Assembly (NCBI RefSeq): GCF_003752415.1
Contig: NZ_RKHG01000001.1
Span: forward strand, 1,488,001-1,552,000
Direction of reading: 5' to 3'
DNA: 64,000 bases
Source of the DNA: Luteococcus japonicus
GTDB taxonomy: Bacteria; Actinomycetota; Actinomycetes; Propionibacteriales; Propionibacteriaceae
Shown: positions 55,419 to 64,000 of the stretch, one piece after another
Layout of the letters: each line of letters starts with the position of its first letter
Numbering within the stretch: position 1 is the stretch's first letter
Notes under the pieces: generated by a model
What the model saw: the letters and a program-made list of their open reading frames with translations, nothing else
Databases searched by the model: none
Told to the model about the DNA's origin: nothing
Position numbers and translations under genes: made by a program

Positions 55419-55857
55419 ATGAGTGGGATCGTCCGGAAGACGTCTGGGGCACGGTTCAGGGGCCCTCGTGTGCGAGCAGCGTTGGGGGCGGTCACCGCCG
55501 GAGCCGTGAGATCCGCAGCTTGGTCACCACCCTGGAACGCAAGCACCGGGCGCACGTCAGCGTTGCCCTCCTCCCGGTGGGATCCACCGGGGCCCGTGGA
55601 CCACGGGCACCTGCCGCAACGGCCCGGCATGGTCCACGTCGAAGGTTCCGCTGGCCATGGCCGCCCGGCGCAAGTACCCCAGGGGCCCCCTCACCGCCGC
55701 CCGGGTGATCCGCGACGGCCGCGACCGCACCACGACGGTTCCCTCGGTGCGCAAGCGCCGCGGCTTCACGATCTTCGGCCAGACCGCCTGGGCCCCGGCC
55801 AGCCAGGTGCGTTTCGTCGCCAGCCTCCGCCTGCCAAGGCCCACCCGGATCTGCTGA
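55419..55857 (+). pseudogene. Degraded secreted beta-lactamase-like serine hydrolase
   Basis: ATG 55419 has GAGGAG at 5 bp and opens MSGIVRKTSGARF, then VRAALGAVTAGAV. A frame change leads to IRSLVTTLERKHRAHVSVAL. Another frame change gives TGTCRNGPAWSTSKVPLAMA, where STSK is the SxxK active-site motif of this class. The following SxN part is missing and the text resumes at PSVRKRRGFTIFGQTAWAPA, the conserved region near the end. It stops at 55857 without the C-terminal domain. Two frameshifts and an internal deletion make it a pseudogene. Confidence 0.65.
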
Positions 55858-55861
55858 GGCT

Positions 55862-55899
55862 GTGACCTGGCCGTAACACCATCACAACCGTTGTGAAAT
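55862..55899 (+). promoter_or_regulatory. GlnR-type box upstream of amtB
   Basis: Four five-base half-sites GTGAC (55862), GTAAC (55873), ACAAC (55884) and GAAAT (55895) are spaced exactly 11 bp apart. This matches the actinobacterial GlnR pattern gTnAC-n6-GaAAC repeated. It lies 25 bp before the ammonium transporter gene. The pattern is seen; GlnR control is inferred. Confidence 0.65.
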
Positions 55900-55923
55900 C
55901 CGGCCGCTGCAGTGTGTTCTTCC

Positions 55924-57267
55924 ATGAACCTGATCCAGATCAATGCAGGCGACACCGCCTGGGTCATGGTCAGTGCCGCCCTGGTGCTGCTGATGACCCC
56001 GGCGCTGGCCCTCTTCTACGCAGGCATGGTCCGTTCCAAGGGCGTGCTGAACATGATGATGATGTCCGTGCTGAGCATGGGCATCATCGCGGTGCTGTGG
56101 GTGCTCTACGGCTACTCGATGACCTTCGGTGACTCCTGGCACGGGTTGCTCGGCAACCCCTTCCAGTTCGCGGGGATGCGCGGCATGGCGGAGGCTACCG
56201 TGGGCCCCGAGGGCCACCAGATCCCGGCCTTCGCCTTCGCTGGCTTCCAGGCGGCCTTCGCCATCATCGCCGTCGCCCTGATCAGCGGCGCGGTGGCGGA
56301 CCGGATGAAGTTCTCGGCGTGGGTGGCCTTCAGTGTGCTGTGGGCGACGCTGTGCTATTTCCCGGCGGCGCATTGGGTCTTCGCCTTCGACGGCTTCGCG
56401 GCCGAGCACGGCGGATGGATCGCCAATGACGTGAAGGCCTTCGACTTCGCCGGCGGCACAGCCATCCACATCAATGCCGGCGCGGCGGCGCTGGTGCTGG
56501 CCGTCGCCCTGGGGCCCCGGATCGGCTTTCGCACCTCCCCGATGCGTCCGCACAACCTCACACTGGTGATGGTGGGCGCCGGGCTGCTGTGGTTCGGCTG
56601 GTTCGGTTTCAATGGCGGCTCCGCCTTGGCCGCCAATGGTCTGGCCGCCATGGTCTGGGTGAACACCCTGGTGGCCGCCGGCGCAGCGATGCTGGGCTGG
56701 TTGGCCACCGAGCGGCTGCGCGACGGACATGCCACGAGTCTGGGCGCCGCCTCTGGCATCGTTGCCGGCCTGGTGGGCATCACCCCCGCGTGTTCGGTGG
56801 TGACGCCGCTGGGAGCGCTCGCCATCGGTGCCATCACGGGCGTGTGTTGTGCCTGGGCGATCGGCCTGAAGTACCGCTTCGGGATCGATGACTCCCTGGA
56901 CGTCGTCGGGGTTCACCTGGTGGGTGGTCTGGTGGGAACCCTTGCCGCCGGCCTGTTCGCGAAGGGTTCGCTGGCCGGGGGTGCCGCAGGCCTGTTCTAC
57001 GGCGGCGGGCTGGAGCAGCTGGGCCGTCAGGCCGTGGGGGCCGTTGCCGTGCTGCTCTACAGCCTGGTTGTCAGTTACCTGCTGGCCCGGCTTGTCGACG
57101 CCACCGTCGGACTGCGGATCGATCGTCGCGCCGAGGCTGCGGGGATCGATCTGGCCGAGCACGCCGAGAGCGGCTACGACCTGTCCCGTGTGCAGTACTC
57201 CAGCTACAGCAAGTCGCTGGTCGTCCCCCGTCCCGAGAAGTCCCCCAAGGAAGAGGTTGAGGCATGA
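55924..57267 (+). CDS. amtB: Ammonium transporter
   Basis: This 447-residue Amt/Rh protein has eleven predicted TM helices. It includes ALALFYAGMVRSKGVLNMMM, PAAHWVFAFDGFAAEHGGW, DFAGGTAIHINAGAAALVLA (pore His), GWFGFNGGSALAANG and DDSLDVVGVHLVGGLVGTL (second pore His). ATG 55924 is the family start. The last codons overlap glnK by 4 bp, the universal pairing of transporter and PII regulator. A GlnR-like box in front suggests induction by nitrogen limitation. Confidence 0.96.
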   Translation: MNLIQINAGDTAWVMVSAALVLLMTPALALFYAGMVRSKGVLNMMMMSVLSMGIIAVLWVLYGYSMTFGDSWHGLLGNPFQFAGMRGMAEATVGPEGHQIPAFAFAGFQAAFAIIAVALISGAVADRMKFSAWVAFSVLWATLCYFPAAHWVFAFDGFAAEHGGWIANDVKAFDFAGGTAIHINAGAAALVLAVALGPRIGFRTSPMRPHNLTLVMVGAGLLWFGWFGFNGGSALAANGLAAMVWVNTLVAAGAAMLGWLATERLRDGHATSLGAASGIVAGLVGITPACSVVTPLGALAIGAITGVCCAWAIGLKYRFGIDDSLDVVGVHLVGGLVGTLAAGLFAKGSLAGGAAGLFYGGGLEQLGRQAVGAVAVLLYSLVVSYLLARLVDATVGLRIDRRAEAAGIDLAEHAESGYDLSRVQYSSYSKSLVVPRPEKSPKEEVEA

Positions 57268-57602
57268 ACCTGGTCACCGCCATCATCCAGCCCGATGCCG
57301 TCGACGACGTGCAGATTGCGCTGCACCAGCACGGCATCAACGGCATGACACTCACCGAGGTCTCCGGCTATGCCCGCCAGCGGGGGCACACGGAGGTCTA
57401 CCGCGGCGACTCGATCACCATCGACTTCACCGACAAGGTCAAGATCGAGATCCTGTGCGCCGGCGACGAGGCGTGGGCCGTGGTGAAGGTGATCTGCGAC
57501 GCGGCCCGCACCGGCAGCGTCGGGGACGGGAAGGTGTGGATCTCCCCGGTCGAGGACGTGGTGCGGATCCGCACCGGGGAGCGGGGCGACGCCGCCATCT
57601 GA
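57264..57602 (+). CDS. glnK: PII nitrogen regulatory protein
   Basis: This 112-residue PII protein has the T-loop GYARQRGHTEVYRGDS, including the tyrosine of EVYRG that is uridylylated or, in actinobacteria, adenylylated. The B- and C-loop regions are KVKIEILCAGDE and GSVGDGKVWISPVEDVVRIR. It would plug AmtB when nitrogen is sufficient. No glnD follows; a hairpin terminator does, so the operon is just amtB-glnK in this genome. Confidence 0.96.
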   Translation: MNLVTAIIQPDAVDDVQIALHQHGINGMTLTEVSGYARQRGHTEVYRGDSITIDFTDKVKIEILCAGDEAWAVVKVICDAARTGSVGDGKVWISPVEDVVRIRTGERGDAAI

Positions 57603-57624
57603 CGGGCCCACCGGACATACGAAG

Positions 57625-57652
57625 GGGGCGGTGCCAATCGGCACCGCCCCCT
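57625..57652. terminator. Bidirectional terminator after glnK
   Basis: gggggcggtgcc and ggcaccgccccc form a perfect 12-bp stem with an aatc loop, between the convergent glnK and MFS genes. It is followed by tctgtcg on the plus strand. Confidence 0.85.
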
Positions 57653-57670
57653 CTGTCGTCCTCGTCGGCC

Positions 57671-59937
<2,267 letters not shown>

Positions 59938-59948
59938 AAATATTCCCC

Positions 59949-60569
59949 ATGGCTTCTCAGCAAATCCCCACGCTCGACCTGTTCGAGGCATCGAGCGTGC
60001 GTGAACAGAAGAAGCGCTCCACCCGCAGGGCCCTTCACCTCAGTGCCCTGCGCCTGGTGCTGGAGCACGGCCTGGCCGGGGTGACCACGGACGACATCGC
60101 ACGCGCTGCAGGCGTCTCACCCCGCACCTTCTTCAACTACTTCCCCACCAAGGAGGCCTCGCTGGTGGGCATGCCCGAGGTGGTGGTGGAACGCGTGTCC
60201 GAGTACTGCGCCAACCGGCCCGACGACGAGCCCGCCTGGCAGACCGCCCGCTCCGTGGCGGCCCTGCTGCTGCACCTGTCCACCGATGACGATGACCTGA
60301 GGCGCAACCGTCGAACACTGATGGCCCATGATCCCGAGACCGCCGCGCTGATGCTGGGCAGTTCACGGGTGATCGACGCCGGGCTCACCGAGGCCCTGGT
60401 GACCCGCGTCGATGCCGGCCCCGTGACCACGCAACCGTGGCGGGCGCGCATGATGGCGCACACCGCCCTGGACGCGGCGCGGGTCGCCACCGAGTTGGGT
60501 GACGACCCGCACGATGCGATGTCGATCCTGCAGGAGATCCTCGACGCCCACGACGCGCTGTACGCGTGA
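59949..60569 (+). CDS. TetR-family transcriptional regulator
   Basis: This 206-residue protein has an N-terminal HTH (RRALHLSALRLVLEHGLAGV, TTDDIARAAGVSPRTFFNYF, with TFFNYFPTKEAS as the recognition-helix end). A ligand-binding helical C-terminal domain follows (QTARSVAALLLHLSTDDDD, MLGSSRVIDAGLTEALV). ATG 59949 gives a normal length; the upstream in-frame extension to 59853 crosses the operator. It probably represses the divergent MFS gene. Confidence 0.93.
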   Translation: MASQQIPTLDLFEASSVREQKKRSTRRALHLSALRLVLEHGLAGVTTDDIARAAGVSPRTFFNYFPTKEASLVGMPEVVVERVSEYCANRPDDEPAWQTARSVAALLLHLSTDDDDLRRNRRTLMAHDPETAALMLGSSRVIDAGLTEALVTRVDAGPVTTQPWRARMMAHTALDAARVATELGDDPHDAMSILQEILDAHDALYA

Positions 60570-60591
60570 GCCCGGCCTCCTGCCGCAGGCC

Positions 60592-61923
60592 TCAGGCCAG
60601 CAGCTGCTCGGCCACCTGCTCGCCGGAGCGCACGGCACCCTCCATGTAGCCGTTGTACTTGCTGGCGTACTCGGCACCCGCGAAGTGCACCCGGCCCTCC
60701 GCGGCAGCCAGCGCCGGACCGGAGGTGGTCCACACACCGGGCGCGAAGTGGGCACCGTGGCAGCCGCCGGTGTACTCCTCGCGGTACCAGTCGCGGTCGA
60801 CATAGGCGATCGCGGCCGGGTGGTCCGCCCCGAAGGCTGTCTTGATGGTCTCCTCCATGGCCCGCTGGCGCAGGAACTGCGAGCGCTTGCCGATGCTGGA
60901 GTCTCCCTCGAAGAAGCCCATCAGGACACCGTGCTTGTCCACCGGGCCGGAGTTGTCGAAGATGACACGCATGGCGCCCTCGTCGGAGCCCAGCTGCCCG
61001 GACAGCCCCGCGCGACGCCACCAAGGACTCTCGAAGACCAGCGCCGCCTTGATCACATTGCCGGCGGGCACCTTCTCCGCCAGCTCGGAGCGCCAGCCGG
61101 GCAGGATCGGGGTGAAGGCGATCCGGCTCACCAGGCGAGGCGGCAGGGTGATGATGACCTCGCGGGCCTCCACCGTGCTGCCGTCGGCCAGGGTGACGGT
61201 GACGCCCTCGCTGCCCTGCTCGATGGCGGTGACCACGGCGCCCAGCCGCACCGCCTCACCCAGTGCCTCGGCCAGCCGGTCACAGACCTGCACGACGCCA
61301 CCGGCGACGCGCTGCTGCTTGACGCCGCCGTTGACGGCGATCAGGGACTCCATGTCCACGCCATTGTTCACTCGCTGCAGGCCCTCCAGCAGGGTGCTCT
61401 CCGCGGCAGAGACGCCCATCGCGGAGTCGTAGACGTTGGCGAACCACTCGCGGGCACCGGGGGTGCGCAGGTTGGTGGCGGCCCAGGTGGAGACCTCCTG
61501 GTCCAGCCACTTGCTGTTCGCATCGGCCCAGGCGGCGTCCTTGACGACGCGCTCGGCGAGGCGCCGGAAGCGCAGCAGGCCCTGGCCCAGGTCAGCCATC
61601 TCGAAGGGCGACAGGTGCTCCTCGATCTCGTTGCTGGTGGGCACCTTGCGGGAACTCCCGCCCACCCGCACGACGATCTCGCCGTCGGTGGGGTCCACGC
61701 AGGTCAGACCGAAACGGTCCACCAGCTCATACATCCGCTCGTGCTGGGGGGAGATCCACTGACCACCCATCTCCAGCGGCGCCCCCTCGACCACGGCATT
61801 CTCCAGCCGACCACCCACGCGGTCCCGGGCCTCGAGCACGACGACGTCGCGGCCGGCCTCCGTCAGCTTCGTCGCGGCGCACAGGCCAGCCAGCCCCGCT
61901 CCGACAACCACACAGTCCAGCAT
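60592..61923 (-). CDS. Flavin monoamine oxidase family protein (putrescine-oxidase-like)
   Basis: This 443-residue FAD enzyme begins with the dinucleotide motif CVVVGAGLAGLCAATKLTEA and has EARDRVGGRLENAV and MGGQWISPQHERMYEL. AYVDRDWYREEYTGGCHGAH and the C-terminal FAD motif VHFAGAEYASKYNGYMEGAV follow. It is closest in pattern to bacterial putrescine or tyramine oxidases; substrate preference cannot be read. It is convergent with TetR and separate from the subtilase gene upstream. Confidence 0.9.
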   Translation of the reverse strand: MLDCVVVGAGLAGLCAATKLTEAGRDVVVLEARDRVGGRLENAVVEGAPLEMGGQWISPQHERMYELVDRFGLTCVDPTDGEIVVRVGGSSRKVPTSNEIEEHLSPFEMADLGQGLLRFRRLAERVVKDAAWADANSKWLDQEVSTWAATNLRTPGAREWFANVYDSAMGVSAAESTLLEGLQRVNNGVDMESLIAVNGGVKQQRVAGGVVQVCDRLAEALGEAVRLGAVVTAIEQGSEGVTVTLADGSTVEAREVIITLPPRLVSRIAFTPILPGWRSELAEKVPAGNVIKAALVFESPWWRRAGLSGQLGSDEGAMRVIFDNSGPVDKHGVLMGFFEGDSSIGKRSQFLRQRAMEETIKTAFGADHPAAIAYVDRDWYREEYTGGCHGAHFAPGVWTTSGPALAAAEGRVHFAGAEYASKYNGYMEGAVRSGEQVAEQLLA

Positions 61924-62004
61924 CGCGACCTCCAGATCAACCAACACGTCAGCCAGAACTCTACTAAGTCTCTCCAGCCCCCCCGGCGGCGGGTGGGGAC
62001 AAGA

Positions 62005-62036
62005 CAAGGGGGCCCGCCAGGCGGCGAGACCCCTTG
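62005..62036 (-). terminator. Probable terminator of the subtilase gene
   Basis: caagggg and ccccttg pair around an inner gcccgcc/gcggc stem, 66 bp past the subtilase stop. It is followed on the minus strand by tcttgtcc. Confidence 0.5.
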
Positions 62037-62101
62037 CCAAGTGCGTGAAATTGGGTCTTGGAACCCTGTGCGGTCCGGGCCTGAGGAAAGACCCCGACGG
62101 C

Positions 62102-64000
62102 TCAGGACCGGGCCGTGCGGAGCATCCCCGGATCGTTCAGCCGCCCGGCATCGGCGGCCGACGCAGATCCGGTGAAGGTGGCGGCGAAGGCCTCGCTGGT
62201 CCAGGTCTGCCAGTCCGCCTCGACGTCGGGATCACCCAGCGCACGCAGGGCCCGGATCTCGAAGACATAGTCACCGGCGGATGCCTTCGCGACATAGGGC
62301 GAGCTGCCGGTGGTCTGGTAGGTACCGTCCCAGGCCACACCCAGGTCCCCCACCATGCGCCCTTCCTTCTCCAGCTCCAGGGCCGTGCCCAACAGCTCAC
62401 CCTTCGAGCCGTCGGCATTGGCCTTGTGCACCATCAGCTGGAAGGTCTCCACGGGGTACTCGATCCGGAAGACGGCCACCGGCTGGTCACCCTCGGCCAT
62501 CGTGTAGCTGTGCCCCGTCTGCTCGTCGAGGCAGAGCGCCTTCTTGTCCACGATCTCGCCCAGGCAGGGCGCCGCGGAACCGTCGGCGTGCAGGACGTCG
62601 ACGCGCTGGTAGTCCCCCGCCATGCCCTGGTAGGGCACGTTCAGGGTGGCGCCCGTGGCGGACCTCGCGACGATCCAGCCGCCGTAGACATAGCCATTGG
62701 GTGCATCTGCGGGTGCCTGGATGCTGACCTTCACCTTCTTGCTGCCCCTGGGCGGGACGACGACGCGGCCGGGCAGGTCCACCTGCGCATCGAGCAGGTC
62801 GAACTGCGGGTCGCTGGTGCCCACGGTTCCGATGGAGCTGTCATGGGTCAGCTCGTAGACCACGGGACGGGCGGCCTCATTGCGCAGGTTCAGGGTGGTG
62901 GTCACTGCCTTGGCCCGCTGTTCACCCAGGCTGATCTTTGCCGGGGACACGCGCTGCTGGGTGGTGATGGCTCGGTCCACCTGAATCATGCCGGCTCCCT
63001 GACGGATGACCGGCTCCACCAGTCCCAGATCCGGAGCCATGCTCCACAGGGCGTCGTGCCGGGCCGTGTTCATCAGCAGCTGGCGCACCTGGTCCGGATG
63101 CCCCTTGAGCTTGGGACGGGCCTGCAGCAACAATGCCACGGCACCGGTGGTGTGCGGCGCCGCCATCGACGTGCCCGACATGGAACGGTGGGCGCCCTTC
63201 TCCAAGGGGTAGGTGGACCAGATGTTGCCGCCGGGAGCGCCAAGCTCGGGCTTGAGGTCCAGGTTCGCGGCCAGGCCCCAGCTGGAGAAGTCGGAGATCC
63301 GGCCGCCGGCGGGGTCCTTGCTGGAGATCGTGTCGGCGGTCCACTCGATACGGGCGTCCTGGGCCGCGGCCAGTTCGATGCCGTCAGCCTGGCTGACGAT
63401 CACGACGGGGATGGTGATCTTCTCGGCGCCGTCCAGTCCGGGGCTGAGTGTCCCGGGAGCGTTGTTGTAGAGCACGACGGCCGTGGCGCCGGCCTTCTGG
63501 GCGTTGATGGCCTTCTGGTAGAAGGTGCACGTCCCCCGCTGCACCAGCGCGGCGGCGCCCTCGTCGAACAGGGCCTTCTGGGCCTCGGTGTACTCCTCGC
63601 AGCCCTGCGCGGCCGGAGTGCCGGGCTCCCCCAGCTTGACCAGCGGCATGCTGCCGGACTGGGGCGGCAGCGGGGAGGCGTCGGCGGAACCGTAGCCGTA
63701 GAGCTTGCCGTTGGCGGCCAACCGGATGGCGCGCTGCGTGACGTGGGTGTTGTCGAAGGAGGCCACCGCGAGCGTGCCCTTGCCGACGCTGGGAGCGCCG
63801 GAGGTGAAGACGCCGGACTCGCCGGAGTTGCCGGCGGAGGCCACCATCACGGTGCCGCGACGCGCCATGGCGTCGGAGGCCTGGGCCGTCGGGTAGTCCG
63901 GCCAGGTCATCATGTCCGCACCCAGGGACATATTGACCACGTCCATGCCGTCGGCCTCGGCGCGCTCCATGGCCGCCATGATGATCTCGGAGCTGGTGCT
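62102..64000 (-). CDS. Subtilisin-family (S8) secreted protease with PA domain, N-terminus cut by window edge
   Basis: The visible 632 residues lack the signal, propeptide and catalytic Asp and His, which lie beyond base 64000. Present are VVNMSLGADMM, oxyanion Asn in MVASAGNSGESG, an inserted PA domain (ALVQRGTCTFYQKAINAQKA and AVVLYNNAPGTLSPG) and the catalytic serine in MSGTSMAAPHTTGAVALLL. C-terminal beta-sandwich domains follow. The layout is that of Vpr-like or C5a-peptidase-like large extracellular subtilases. The frame is open to the edge. Confidence 0.92.
   Translation of the reverse strand, partial: STSSEIIMAAMERAEADGMDVVNMSLGADMMTWPDYPTAQASDAMARRGTVMVASAGNSGESGVFTSGAPSVGKGTLAVASFDNTHVTQRAIRLAANGKLYGYGSADASPLPPQSGSMPLVKLGEPGTPAAQGCEEYTEAQKALFDEGAAALVQRGTCTFYQKAINAQKAGATAVVLYNNAPGTLSPGLDGAEKITIPVVIVSQADGIELAAAQDARIEWTADTISSKDPAGGRISDFSSWGLAANLDLKPELGAPGGNIWSTYPLEKGAHRSMSGTSMAAPHTTGAVALLLQARPKLKGHPDQVRQLLMNTARHDALWSMAPDLGLVEPVIRQGAGMIQVDRAITTQQRVSPAKISLGEQRAKAVTTTLNLRNEAARPVVYELTHDSSIGTVGTSDPQFDLLDAQVDLPGRVVVPPRGSKKVKVSIQAPADAPNGYVYGGWIVARSATGATLNVPYQGMAGDYQRVDVLHADGSAAPCLGEIVDKKALCLDEQTGHSYTMAEGDQPVAVFRIEYPVETFQLMVHKANADGSKGELLGTALELEKEGRMVGDLGVAWDGTYQTTGSSPYVAKASAGDYVFEIRALRALGDPDVEADWQTWTSEAFAATFTGSASAADAGRLNDPGMLRTARS

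Overview
The window is high-GC, gene-dense chromosomal DNA from a Gram-positive actinobacterium, most likely in or near the Propionibacteriaceae. The evidence is the gene set rather than any marker RNA: Lsr2, ClpC, bS22, DUF3180 behind the folate genes, a SUMT-HemD fusion, a Rex-headed heme operon, and radA, disA and mutY close together. No rRNA, tRNA, CRISPR array, prophage or transposase was seen. Gene order is housekeeping, interrupted by small repeat-bounded insertions.

Left part (1-19.4 kb). A minus-strand heme operon, rex-hemA-hemC-hemD-hemB, starts at a promoter overlapped by a Rex-type operator. hemL (partial) follows after a 600-bp interruption that holds a lone GIY-YIG nuclease gene between copies of a CTCGACARGCTCGGG repeat. 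Upstream lie asd-proC-bS22-glutaredoxin, a proline dehydrogenase operon, a cysteine-rich protein and a VOC protein. radA follows, then a DoxX gene and a duplicated scrap of the radA 3' end, then the hcr-hcp nitrosative-stress pair.

Middle (19.4-40.7 kb). disA and mutY are separated by a DUF559 nuclease gene lying between two copies of a 66-bp palindrome. A TPP riboswitch heads ykoEDC (thiamine or thiamine-precursor uptake) plus a P-loop kinase. Surface and membrane genes follow: a small HExxH protein, a GT-C glycosyltransferase, a rhomboid protease, a VCBS-repeat protein and a secreted 5'-nucleotidase. A broken DUF559 gene lies between two 30-bp repeats. Then come clpC and lsr2.

Right part (40.7-64 kb). 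An orphan NuoD-like protein is followed by the folate operon (folE-folP-folB-folK-DUF3180), ftsH, hpt-tilS-dacB, ppa, a crcB pair, a TRM11-like methyltransferase with a SixA-like phosphatase, a serine-hydrolase pseudogene, amtB-glnK behind a GlnR-like box, a TetR/MFS pair, an amine oxidase and a truncated subtilase.

The most unusual theme is three single nuclease genes (one GIY-YIG, two DUF559), each bracketed by its own short repeat family and each sitting between housekeeping genes. They look like miniature gene cassettes. One of the repeats has also landed in frame inside the linker of the YkoD ATPase.
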